Shown: positions 18,301-24,696 of the stretch, piece after piece
Layout of the letters: the number at the start of each line of letters is the position of its first letter
Numbering within the stretch: position 1 is the stretch's first letter
Assembly: GCF_030316885.1 (NCBI RefSeq)
Contig: NZ_JASZYQ010000001.1
Location: 1,240,001-1,304,000, forward strand
DNA from: Variovorax jilinensis
GTDB lineage: Bacteria > Pseudomonadota > Gammaproteobacteria > Burkholderiales > Burkholderiaceae_C
Length of the DNA: 64,000 bases
Direction of reading: 5' to 3'
Program-made: the position numbers and the translations under genes
Notes under the pieces: generated by a model
Database searches by the model: none
Seen by the model: only the letters and a program-made list of their open reading frames with translations
What the model was told of the DNA's origin: nothing

Positions 18301-18541
18301 CGCCCGCGGTGGTCAGCAGGATCTCGCTGCCGACGATGAAGTGGATACCGCTCTCGCGCGCGGCCAGGTGGGCGCGGACCACGCCCGAGACGGAGCATTC
18401 GTCGGTGAGGGCAATGGCCGTGTAGCGCTTGGCGGCGGCGCGCTCGACGAGCTCCTCGGGCTCGGAGGCGCCGACCAGGAAGGTGTAGTTCGAGCGGCAG
18501 TAGAGTTCGGCAAAGGGTGGGGGTTCAGGGGTGGCTGACAT
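15353..18541 (-). CDS. dnaE2: Error-prone DNA polymerase DnaE2 (SOS translesion polymerase)
   Basis: A 1062-residue C-family polymerase. The N-terminal PHP domain begins FAELYCRSNYTFLVGAS. The polymerase core has GRGSAANS and the acidic motif PDIDIDFE, then the finger region with FQEQVMQIAM, a helix-hairpin-helix region, and an OB-fold C-terminus (VMASGIVTHRQ...GVIFATLEDETG). The length and SNYTFLVGAS start fit DnaE2, not replicative DnaE, which is separately present at the right edge. DnaE2 performs mutagenic lesion bypass, normally with ImuB. The ATG at 18541 lies 1 nt from a LexA box. No imuA/imuB is adjacent, unlike the common cassette. Confidence 0.92.
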   Translation of the reverse strand: MSATPEPPPFAELYCRSNYTFLVGASEPEELVERAAAKRYTAIALTDECSVSGVVRAHLAARESGIHFIVGSEILLTTAGGQPFVRLIFLAQDRRGYGNLCEAITLARRRAAKGTYLAQVGDFEGKTAKAPHLAGLPGCLALLLPERDATVESLFAQAMWLKTWFGDRAWLVTVWPMGLDDDIRWHVVHQVSEMTELPIVASSTPVMHTRSRKRLQDVVTAVRVGRSVQQCGFALEANAEAYLRSRAILAELFPASYLYETVEVARRCTFSLEELRYEYPEELVPPGETAPSYLRKLTYAGAAKRFPALLPDKVRAQIEHELGIIRQLDYEAYFLTVEDIVRWARDRGILCQGRGSAANSAICYCLYVTEVDPERMNVLFERFISVERKEPPDIDIDFEHQRREEVMQYIYRKYGRDRAALTGVVIAYRSKSAIRDVGKALGFTLKVVDRLAKTAYGTEQQWISEACLIENEIDPADRMVKLWLMLANEIRDFPRHLSQHPGGFVISRDKLSRLVPVENASMENRSVVQWDKNDLDALGLIKVDVLALGILTAIHRALDLVAIKLGRPFGMQDVPSEDPATYDMICKADTVGVFQIESRAQMTMLPRMRPRRFYDLVIQVAIVRPGPIQGGMVHPYLRRRAGEEAVTYPSEEIKQATERTLGVPIFQEQVMQIAMAAADFTAGEADQLRRAMGAWRKRGGLDVHQKRLVDRMTAKGYTPEFASQIAKQVEGFSSYGFPESHAASFALLVYVSCYLKRHHPDAFLAALLNSQPMGFYAPAQLVRDAREHGVVVRPVDVTVSDWGSTLEEEAQARALPRWDATYATPLRAVRLGMSRIVGMREKAAERIVAARQAGPFASVEDLVKRAGLDAHDLKCLSAADALLTLAGRRPDAVWDAAGVDTRPTEMLREARTVEDPFAFPEPSEGAEVADDYASMGLSLRRHPLALIRPRLAELGIRTAEDLRTQARDRDRVMASGIVTHRQQPSTSKGVIFATLEDETGTVNIIVWPKLAQAQRAQLRQSRLLTVQGTWQSEKGVCSLVAGELWDHTPLLGELRVSSRDFR

Positions 18542-18542
18542 G

Positions 18543-18558
18543 CTGTACAAAGATACAG
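18543..18558. promoter_or_regulatory. LexA (SOS) box of dnaE2
   Basis: The sequence CTGTACAAAGATACAG matches the proteobacterial LexA operator CTGT-N8-ACAG exactly. It lies directly against the dnaE2 ATG on the minus strand, so LexA binding would cover the dnaE2 transcription or translation start. It can also act on the divergent plus-strand genes. Confidence 0.85.
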
Positions 18559-18588
18559 TGTTTATCCGTTCGACCCTAGAAATAAGTA

Positions 18589-18604
18589 CTGGATGCGCGT
18601 ACAG
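18589..18604. promoter_or_regulatory. Second LexA box, upstream of the 61-aa/SRAP operon
   Basis: CTGGATGCGCGTACAG has the CTG-N10-CAG core and differs from CTGT-N8-ACAG only at the fourth base. It ends 7 nt before the ATG of the 61-residue gene on the plus strand. With the exact box at 18543 it makes a two-operator divergent SOS control region 46 nt centre to centre. Confidence 0.7.
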
Positions 18605-18611
18605 TTTTGGC

Positions 18612-18797
18612 ATGGACACTAACAAACTTGCCGAGATCTGGATCGCGGCCTGCGCGCACCGCCTCCAGCAGCACTGGCGCACGGTCGATCCCATCGAGCT
18701 GGAGGAGGTGGCCGCCGAACTCTGGCGAAACGAAAGACTTCGCGAACTGCCGCCGGCCATGGCTGCGGCCGAGTGGCTTTCACCGATTGAACACTGA
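18612..18797 (+). CDS. Small (61-aa) SOS-linked protein
   Basis: A 61-residue acidic helical protein (MDTNKLAEIW...WRTVDPIELEEVAAELWRNERL). It starts 7 nt after a LexA box and lies 20 nt before the SRAP gene, so it is probably first in an SOS-induced operon. No family recognised and no membrane segment. It could be a regulator or partner of SRAP or DnaE2. The length and in-frame ATG are clear, but the absence of a strong ribosome binding site leaves the start uncertain. Confidence 0.55.
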   Translation: MDTNKLAEIWIAACAHRLQQHWRTVDPIELEEVAAELWRNERLRELPPAMAAAEWLSPIEH

Positions 18798-18817
18798 GTG
18801 GCGGGTACATTTCGGCG

Positions 18818-19576
18818 ATGTGCAGCCACTACCAGGCCGAGAAGCGCCGCAAGCAGATCGAGAAGCTGTTCGGCATCCGCATGCCGCCCGACTGGGAGCC
18901 GCCGCCGGGCGGCCTGCACATCTACCCGACCCAGATGGCACCGTTCATCCGCCGCCCGCCCGAGCGCGAGTCGGGGGACGAGGCCGTTCCCGACTTCGAG
19001 CTCGTCGAGGGGCACTTCGGGTTGCTACCCGGCTTCGCGAAGGATGTGAAGTACGGCCTCAAGACGTACAACGCACGCACGGAAACCGTGGCCCAGCTCG
19101 CCAGCTTCAAGAACGCCTGGGCCAAGCCCCGGCACTGCATCGTGCCGTGCGAGGCGATCTACGAGCCGGACTGGCGCACGGGCAAGTTCATCTCGACGCG
19201 GTTCACTGCCGCCAACGATGAGACGCTCGGCGTGGCCGGGCTGTGGTCGCCATGGAAGAACCCGGAGACTGCGCAGTGGGAGCTGAGCTTCACGATGCTC
19301 ACGATCAATGCGGACGAGCATCCGCTCTTCAGGCACATGCACCGCCCGGATCCGAAGCGGCCGCCGGAGAAGCAGGACAAGAGGATGGTGGTGGTGCTGG
19401 CGCAGGCACAGTACGGCGAGTGGCTGGATGCGCCGGCCGAGCGGTCGATGGCGTTCATGAATCAGTTTCCCGCCGAGCGCTTTGCCATGGTGGCAGAGCC
19501 GCCACCACCGAAGGCATTGAAGTCGGAGGCGCCGCCGGTCACTGATGCGCCGCTGGCCGAGCCGCCGCTGATCTGA
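18818..19576 (+). CDS. SRAP-domain protein (HMCES/YedK family, abasic-site sensor)
   Basis: A 252-residue protein starting MCSHYQ. After Met removal the N-terminal Cys is the nucleophile that forms a thiazolidine crosslink with abasic sites in single-stranded DNA. Other family blocks are visible: YNARTET (active-site Asn), PCEAIYEPDW (catalytic Glu) and ADEHPLFRHMHRP (His). The C-terminal 30 residues are a Pro/Ala-rich tail. It shares a LexA-controlled divergent region with dnaE2, which suggests that it protects abasic sites during SOS replication. Confidence 0.9.
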   Translation: MCSHYQAEKRRKQIEKLFGIRMPPDWEPPPGGLHIYPTQMAPFIRRPPERESGDEAVPDFELVEGHFGLLPGFAKDVKYGLKTYNARTETVAQLASFKNAWAKPRHCIVPCEAIYEPDWRTGKFISTRFTAANDETLGVAGLWSPWKNPETAQWELSFTMLTINADEHPLFRHMHRPDPKRPPEKQDKRMVVVLAQAQYGEWLDAPAERSMAFMNQFPAERFAMVAEPPPPKALKSEAPPVTDAPLAEPPLI

Positions 19577-19594
19577 GACGGACGCCGAAGTTGC

Positions 19595-19885
19595 ATGTTC
19601 GTCATCACCCTCACGTACATCCGTCCGCTCGACGAGCTCGACGCGCTCATGCCGAAGCACGTTGCCTGGCTGAAGAAGCACTACAAAAGCGGCCTCTTCA
19701 TCGCGTCGGGGCGGCAGGTGCCGCGCAATGGTGGCGTGATCCTTGCGCGCTCCGGGGACCGCCAGGCGCTCGAGGCCATCTTGCAACTCGACCCGTTCGT
19801 GAAGGGTGGATGCGCTCGGGCTGATGTGCTCGAGTTCGCGCCGAGCATGACTGCGCGCGGTGCTGAGGTCTTGAAGAACATGTAG
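19595..19885 (+). CDS. YciI family protein
   Basis: A 96-residue protein with the YciI/YCII-related layout: FVITLTYIRPLDELDALMPKH..WLKKHYKSGLFIASGRQ..GGVILARSGDRQALEAIL..DPFVKGGCA. The conserved His (KHVAWL) and the Asp of DPF are present. Members are small dimeric alpha/beta barrel proteins with no settled function, some with hydrolase or dehalogenase-like activity. It follows SRAP by 18 nt on the same strand and may be cotranscribed. Confidence 0.85.
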   Translation: MFVITLTYIRPLDELDALMPKHVAWLKKHYKSGLFIASGRQVPRNGGVILARSGDRQALEAILQLDPFVKGGCARADVLEFAPSMTARGAEVLKNM

Positions 19886-20061
19886 GTGAGCGGTGGGGTT
19901 TGAGGCAGTTTTCCGATTTCGACCAGAAGCAGCCGTTCGAGTGCGGCTGGCGAAGCGCGTGCGCACTGACCCCGTCGCGGTAAAGAATCTCCTACCGCAT
20001 AGCCTTCCACGCAGTGGCAACGCTGGTAGTTGAGGGCGAAAACAGACGAGGAGCCGCCGAA

Positions 20062-21105
20062 TTGACTCATGTGACCATCGCCACTGCGGGAAAGTGCGTC
20101 GTTTCCGTCATCGCTTTGCTCGCAAGCTTCAGTTCGTCGGCGGCCTGTGCTCCTCCAAACCCCGAACGCTATGACTTTCGAGGCGAGGCAATCCGCTTCC
20201 AGGTCTCGTGGACCGATGCCGACGCGATTGTGCTGCGGGGCGCGGACCGGGCCTCCTTCGAAGTCATGGACTATCCGGCAACTAGTGGGAGCTACTGCTC
20301 ACCCCCGCCTTCAGCGTACGGCCGAGACAAGGCTCGGGTGTACTTTCGCGGTGAGCCCATCGGTGACGCCGACCCCGCGACATGGACGTTCATCGACAGG
20401 GAGTACGCCCGCGACAAGACGCGGATTTACTTTCGAGGCAAGCTCGTCGCCGGCGCCGACCCCGCGACATGGAAGGTCATCAGCGCAGAGTATGCGCAGG
20501 ACAAGTATGGCTACTATGCGTTGGGGCGCCGCGTACAGGGCAGCGGGTTTGTCATGCTGGACCACAACTATGCCAAGACAGACAAAGAGGTCTTCATGAG
20601 TGGCATCCCCTTGAAGGTGACGGATGCCCCGACATTTCAGGCTTGGCGCCCGAGCGTCGGTATCACGCGCGACAAGGCGCATGTCTACTTCCGCGGAGTA
20701 GCCATTCCGGGGGCTGATGTTGCAACCTTCGAGCAAGTCGACAGATACCTGTTCAAGGACCGACGGGCGGTGTATCTCGAGGGGCGCGAGTTGGAAGAGC
20801 TTGACCCGGTGAAGCTTCGGGTGTCCAAGTATGGTACGTACGCGCTTGATGAACGCGTCGTTTTCTCTGGCCACAAGAGGGTTCCACGCGACGCCAGCAC
20901 CTTCGAGGAACTGCAGCCGCCGTGGTCGAAAGACAAGGATGGCGTCTATCACTGGGACCGCCTGGTCAAGGATGCGGACATTGAGTCGTTTATTGCCAAG
21001 TCGGTGCGGTCCGCTTACGACAAAAACTATCGGTACGACGGCGAAGTTGCGTACTGCAAGATTAACTCTCAGGCTCCCACAGAACTGAAGCTTTGCCCCA
21101 ACTGA
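20062..21105 (+). CDS. Secreted DKNYY-repeat protein
   Basis: About 347 residues. The preferred start is TTG 20062, 8 nt after AGGAG, giving a short polar stretch and a signal peptide (CVVSVIALLASFSSSAACAPP); a GTG at 20071 is the alternative. The mature protein carries at least six imperfect repeats of the DKNYY type: YGRDKARVYFRG, YARDKTRIYFRG, YAQDKYGYYALG, YAKTDKEVFMSG, ITRDKAHVYFRG, AYDKNYRYDG. DKNYY proteins are exported with unknown role. No neighbour suggests a function. Confidence 0.75.
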   Translation: MTHVTIATAGKCVVSVIALLASFSSSAACAPPNPERYDFRGEAIRFQVSWTDADAIVLRGADRASFEVMDYPATSGSYCSPPPSAYGRDKARVYFRGEPIGDADPATWTFIDREYARDKTRIYFRGKLVAGADPATWKVISAEYAQDKYGYYALGRRVQGSGFVMLDHNYAKTDKEVFMSGIPLKVTDAPTFQAWRPSVGITRDKAHVYFRGVAIPGADVATFEQVDRYLFKDRRAVYLEGRELEELDPVKLRVSKYGTYALDERVVFSGHKRVPRDASTFEELQPPWSKDKDGVYHWDRLVKDADIESFIAKSVRSAYDKNYRYDGEVAYCKINSQAPTELKLCPN

Positions 21106-21262
21106 GGACCGGATTCGGCCATTTGCGGTCGCTCGCTGCGCGTTGTTCAATTTCGGCTAGGCGCTCACAAGCGGACACTTAGAGGTGATCAGAAAGCATG
21201 TCTGATCCCCGACGTCATATCCGTCGACCTGCTCGGCGTCCACCCAGAAGTCCGGATACCGT

Positions 21263-21580
21263 TCAAACGTACAGCCGCATGCGACGGTCCTCCACAACCG
21301 CTTCTGCAACGACGAAGGGAGCAGCATCAGGTCTTCGTACTGCCCGATGCACAGCTACGGCATCCATGATCTGCGGGGCGAGATTATGGCTCGCAGCAGG
21401 GCAGCCGTCATTGCAATCGCCGCAAGGACTCGCCAGTCCCCGCGGGAGATGCCGCACTCGCGCAGGCAGGCAGCTTCCAGACCATGGCTAAGGCGACTCG
21501 ACTGTAGGGCGAGCTGATAGGGGACGTGTCGTCAAGACTGAGCGCCACTGGCTTGCGAGAACGACTGGGGGGAAACCCTA
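21263..21580 (-). pseudogene. Decayed MarR-family regulator (copy of the gene at 23141-23632)
   Basis: The minus-strand translation shares IMDAVAVHRAVRR, then VVAEAVVEDRRMRL, with the intact MarR gene 2 kb downstream (IMDAVAVHRAVRR, VVAKAVEADRRMRL). Here the frame is broken before and after this core, and the DNA equivalent of the N-terminal helix region is shifted. It sits beside a matching operator copy and a decayed tctC, so an entire regulator-operator-tctC block was duplicated and the left copy has died. Confidence 0.7.
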
Positions 21581-21584
21581 TGTC

Positions 21585-21621
21585 GTTTCATATGAAACTA
21601 ATTAAACTTTCATTTGTAATG
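21585..21621. promoter_or_regulatory. Relic MarR operator (GTTTCATATGAAAC)
   Basis: A perfect 14-bp palindrome at 21585-21598, followed by aaactttcatttgtaa. The same arrangement stands at 23627 upstream of the intact tctC operon. It has stayed nearly unchanged although the genes on both sides have decayed, so it may still bind the MarR protein. Confidence 0.6.
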
Positions 21622-21641
21622 AGTTTATCAATTTGCCCACT

Positions 21642-21780
21642 ATGAATTTGCCGCCACTCAGATCACCCGCAGGCGCCTGCTGATGGCCTCCTCAGCATCT
21701 GGCGCACTGCCGGCAGGAACAGTGTTCGCGCGCAGCCGGAAGGGATCACGCGCTTCATCGTCCTCCCGGATCGCTCGCTC
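21642..21780 (+). pseudogene. Decayed 5' end of a tctC-type binding-protein gene
   Basis: With one-base corrections the sequence reads QITRRRLL, ALPAG, then EGITRFIV. This matches the N-terminus of the intact TctC protein at 23692 (QITRRRLL, ALPAG, EGVTRFIV). A missing base near codon 2 and another shift near 21735 put it out of frame. Only about 45 codons remain. The DNA then switches to an unrelated carbonic anhydrase fragment. Confidence 0.7.
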
Positions 21781-21785
21781 ACTCT

Positions 21786-21901
21786 TGGCGCGCGCGAAGG
21801 TGGTGAGCCAGTCGTCCGACGAAGACGTCGCACGCTTGGTGGAGAGCGCTGCCAACTATGCGGAGCGCGTAGCCTACGGCGCCGACCTCACGCTCAAATG
21901 A
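21786..21901 (+). pseudogene. C-terminal remnant of a gamma-class carbonic anhydrase-like gene
   Basis: The frame ending at TGA 21901 contains RAKVVSQSSDEDVARLVESA and NYAERV, which closely follows the C-terminal helix of gamma carbonic anhydrase/YrdA-like proteins (usually PAKVVREL-SDED-IA-L-ESA-NYVE). The hexapeptide-repeat body with its zinc histidines is missing. It is fused to the decayed tctC, so this is a deletion junction. hppD starts 28 nt later. Confidence 0.55.
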
Positions 21902-21928
21902 ACTTCAACCATTCCAGGAAACTCCTTC

Positions 21929-23014
21929 ATGACAGATCTGTTCGAAAACCCGATGGGCCTGATGGGCTTCGAGTTCGTCGAGTTCGCCTCGCCCACGCCC
22001 GACACCCTCGAGCCCTTCTTCGAGAAGCTCGGCTTCTCGCTGGTCGCCAGGCACCGTTCCAAGGACGTGGTGCTGTACCGCCAGGGTGACATCAACTTCG
22101 TCGTCAACCGCGAGCCCAACAGCCCGGCCGCCTACTTCGCTGCCGAACACGGACCCTCGGCCTGCGGCATGGCGTTCCGCGTCAAGGACTCCCACAAGGC
22201 CTATGCGCGTGCGCTCGAGCTCGGCGCCCAGCCGATCGAGATCGCCACCGGCCCCATGGAGCTGCGCCTGCCCGCGATCAAGGGCATCGGCGGCGCGCCG
22301 CTCTACCTCATCGACCGCTTCGAGGACGGCAAGTCGATCTACGACATCGACTTCGAATTCGTGGAAGGGGTGGAGCGGCATCCCGCAGGCCACGGCTTGA
22401 AGGTAATCGACCATCTCACCCACAACGTCTACCGCGGCCGCATGACCTTCTGGGCCAACTTCTACGAGAAGCTCTTCAACTTCCGCGAGATCCGCTACTT
22501 CGACATCCAGGGCGAATACACCGGGCTGACCTCCAAGGCGCTGACCGCGCCCGACGGCAAGATCCGCATCCCGCTGAACGAGGAGTCGGCCAAAGGCTCG
22601 GGCCAGATCGAGGAATACCTCATGAAGTTCAACGGCGAGGGCATCCAGCACATCGCCTTGTTGAGCGACAACCTGATCGACACCATCGACCAGCTGGGTC
22701 TTGCCGGCGTGCCGCTGATGACCGCGCCCAACGACGTCTACTACGAGATGCTCGAGACGCGCCTGCCCGGCCACGGCGAGCCGGTGGGCGAACTGCAGGC
22801 GCGCGGCATCCTGCTCGACGGCACCACCGAGGGCGGCACGCCACGTCTGTTGCTCCAGATCTTCTCCGAGACCGCCTTCGGGGGCCCGGTGTTCTTCGAG
22901 TTCATCCAGCGCAAGGGCGACTACAGCGACGGCTTCGGCGAAGGCAACTTCAAGGCGCTGTTCCAGTCGATCGAGCGCGATCAGGTGCGCCGCGGAGTGT
23001 TGCAGACGGCCTGA
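21929..23014 (+). CDS. hppD: 4-hydroxyphenylpyruvate dioxygenase
   Basis: A 361-residue Fe(II) enzyme converting 4-hydroxyphenylpyruvate to homogentisate in tyrosine catabolism. It has two vicinal-oxygen-chelate domains. The iron ligands are recognisable: H162 in DHLTHNV, the His of IQHIAL (about 240) and the Glu of [10 protein letters not shown] (about 322). The C-terminal [15 protein letters not shown] is the family's closing helix. Full length, with core-like GC-rich codon use, flanked by decayed genes. A homogentisate dioxygenase is not in the window. Confidence 0.97.
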   Translation: MTDLFENPMGLMGFEFVEFASPTPDTLEPFFEKLGFSLVARHRSKDVVLYRQGDINFVVNREPNSPAAYFAAEHGPSACGMAFRVKDSHKAYARALELGAQPIEIATGPMELRLPAIKGIGGAPLYLIDRFEDGKSIYDIDFEFVEGVERHPAGHGLKVIDHLTHNVYRGRMTFWANFYEKLFNFREIRYFDIQGEYTGLTSKALTAPDGKIRIPLNEESAKGSGQIEEYLMKFNGEGIQHIALLSDNLIDTIDQLGLAGVPLMTAPNDVYYEMLETRLPGHGEPVGELQARGILLDGTTEGGTPRLLLQIFSETAFGGPVFFEFIQRKGDYSDGFGEGNFKALFQSIERDQVRRGVLQTA

Positions 23015-23024
23015 GGCCGTACCG

Positions 23025-23043
23025 GGCCGGCGGGGAGCCGGCC
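23025..23043 (+). terminator. GC-rich hairpin after hppD
   Basis: GGCCGGC-GGGGA-GCCGGCC forms a 7-bp stem with a 5-nt loop 11 nt after the hppD stop. There is no T-tract, so it may be a weak terminator or an RNA-stabilising hairpin. Confidence 0.45.
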
Positions 23044-23140
23044 GAGGTGTGAGTGCACGCGAAAGGTGTCACCAAAGAACGCGATTCCAGTCGGAGGTAC
23101 GGGCCACTCCGACGGCGACCCGCACAGGCTGGATATTGCG

Positions 23141-23632
23141 TTAGACAAGCAAGTCTTCAATCGGAATGGAAAGCAATTTTCCGAGCGAAGCAGCAAACTG
23201 TGCCCGATTGCTCTCGGGAAGCGCTGAAAGCATGCGCTCTTCCAGTTCAAGGGCATACGGAACGAGTGTTTCGTAGACCTTGCGGCCGCTGGCTGTTGTC
23301 ATGAGAAGCCGCATCCGGCGGTCCGCTTCAACAGCCTTCGCGACAACCAGCCCAGCCGTTTCGAGGCGCCGTACGGCGCGGTGCACCGCGACCGCATCCA
23401 TGATGTGCGGGTCCACGAGGCTGGCTGCAGGACAACCTTCCTGCTGGGCGATCGACGCAAGCACCCGCCAGTCGGTCCGCGAAATCCCGCACTCGCGCTC
23501 GCACGCGGATTCGAGTCCGTGGCTGAGCCGGCTCGAAAGCAGCGCAAGCTTGTACGGAACATATTCTTCGAGCGCTAGCGAACGCGCCACAGGCTGGCGG
23601 GAGCGACTGGTGGAAACCCTATTTGATTTCAT
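23141..23632 (-). CDS. MarR-family transcriptional regulator
   Basis: A 163-residue winged-helix protein with ISRTDWRVLASIAQQEGCPAA (helix 2-3), IMDAVAVHRAVRRLETAGLV (recognition helix) and wing DRRMRLLMTTASGRKVYE. It is divergent from the tctC-Rieske operon, with 59 nt between the start codons containing a perfect palindrome. MarR proteins in this arrangement usually repress themselves and the catabolic operon until an aromatic ligand binds. Confidence 0.88.
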   Translation of the reverse strand: MKSNRVSTSRSRQPVARSLALEEYVPYKLALLSSRLSHGLESACERECGISRTDWRVLASIAQQEGCPAASLVDPHIMDAVAVHRAVRRLETAGLVVAKAVEADRRMRLLMTTASGRKVYETLVPYALELEERMLSALPESNRAQFAASLGKLLSIPIEDLLV

Positions 23633-23660
23633 ATGAAACTATATAAACTTTCATTTGTAA
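23627..23660. promoter_or_regulatory. Probable MarR operator of the Rieske operon
   Basis: The perfect palindrome TTTCATATGAAA (23627-23638) is followed by a second, imperfect site aactttcatttgtaac. It lies between the divergent MarR and tctC genes and overlaps the MarR start codon. The same pair of sites recurs at 21585, beside relics of the same genes. Confidence 0.65.
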
Positions 23661-23691
23661 CTATCACATCATACTCAAAGGGCCAACCACA

Positions 23692-24681
23692 ATGAAGCTC
23701 GCATTTCCCCAGATCACACGCCGGCGCCTTCTTCTCGCGGGTGCAGCCGTAGGTGCATTGCCCGCAGGGTTGGCGCATGCGCAGCCCGAAGGCGTCACCC
23801 GATTCATCGTCCCGGTGCCCGCCGGCGGCGGCATGGACAGCACGGCCCGCCTGATCGCCGAGGGCGTCCGGGATGTCATCGGAACGGTGATTGTCGAGAA
23901 CAAGCCTGGCGGTGCGCTGCGAATCGCATTGCAGTATGTAAAGGCCGCCGCGCCGGACGGGAAGACCCTGCTTTACACGACCCTCTCGCCGCTCACCATC
24001 TACCCCCACGTGTACCAGAAGCTAGGCTATGACGCAGTGTCCGACCTGATACCGGTTGCCCCTGTGGTTTCGTACGATTTCGCGCTGGCAGTTCCCGGCA
24101 GCAGCCCGATCTCGTCGCTTGCGGAGTATCTCGAAGCGGTCAAAAGGAACCCCGAGAAGATGGGTCTCTACGCCGTTCCTGCCGCAGGTACATCGCTGCA
24201 CTTTCTCGGGGTAGCGCTGGCACAAGCGGCCAACGTCCCGCTCACTGTCGTCCCCTACAAAGGATCGGCGCCTGCTATGCAGGATCTGGTCGGCGGCCAG
24301 GTGCCCGCCTGCATCAACGTACTCGGTGAGTTCTTGCAATATCGGGCGGCCGGCAAGGTAAAGATTCTCGCGACGGCTGGCGCTCAGCGCTCGACCTTGA
24401 CGCCGGATGTCCCAACATTCTCCGAACTTGGCTTCAAGTCGCTGGTCATGAACGAGCAGTTCGGCCTGTTCGCGCCGGCCAAGACGCCCCCTGCGACCGT
24501 TGCGCGCATCAACACCGCCGTGTCCGACGCCATGCGCAAGCCCGAAATGCAGAAGCGTGTCGCAGAGATGGGTTACGGGACCCTCATCCTCACTCCGGCG
24601 GCATTTGAAGAGAAAGTGCGCAAGGACCGCGACCTGTGGCGACCCCTTGTCAAGGCGAGCGGCTTCTCGCTGGACGAATAG
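23692..24681 (+). CDS. TctC/Bug-family periplasmic binding protein
   Basis: A 329-residue protein with a Tat-like signal (ITRRRLLLAGAAVGALPAGLAHA). The mature domain has the Bug blocks RFIVPVPAGGGMDSTARLIAE, PDGKTLLYTT, YKGSAPAMQDLVGGQVPAC and TFSELGF. Bug proteins bind carboxylates in the periplasm for tripartite uptake or sensing. No tctA/tctB membrane gene is next to it, as is typical in Burkholderiales. It is first in a five-gene operon, so its ligand is probably the substrate of the Rieske system. Confidence 0.9.
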   Translation: MKLAFPQITRRRLLLAGAAVGALPAGLAHAQPEGVTRFIVPVPAGGGMDSTARLIAEGVRDVIGTVIVENKPGGALRIALQYVKAAAPDGKTLLYTTLSPLTIYPHVYQKLGYDAVSDLIPVAPVVSYDFALAVPGSSPISSLAEYLEAVKRNPEKMGLYAVPAAGTSLHFLGVALAQAANVPLTVVPYKGSAPAMQDLVGGQVPACINVLGEFLQYRAAGKVKILATAGAQRSTLTPDVPTFSELGFKSLVMNEQFGLFAPAKTPPATVARINTAVSDAMRKPEMQKRVAEMGYGTLILTPAAFEEKVRKDRDLWRPLVKASGFSLDE

Positions 24682-24696
24682 AAAGGGCGCCGCAGC

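Noticed and set aside
15929..18538. An 869-codon plus-strand open frame across dnaE2
   Set aside because: Its composition is that of an antisense shadow and dnaE2 motifs cover the whole stretch in the opposite strand.
18612..19885. Plus-strand genes next to dnaE2 as imuA/imuB
   Set aside because: The proteins are a 61-aa unknown, an SRAP protein and a YciI protein. None has RecA-like or Y-family polymerase motifs.
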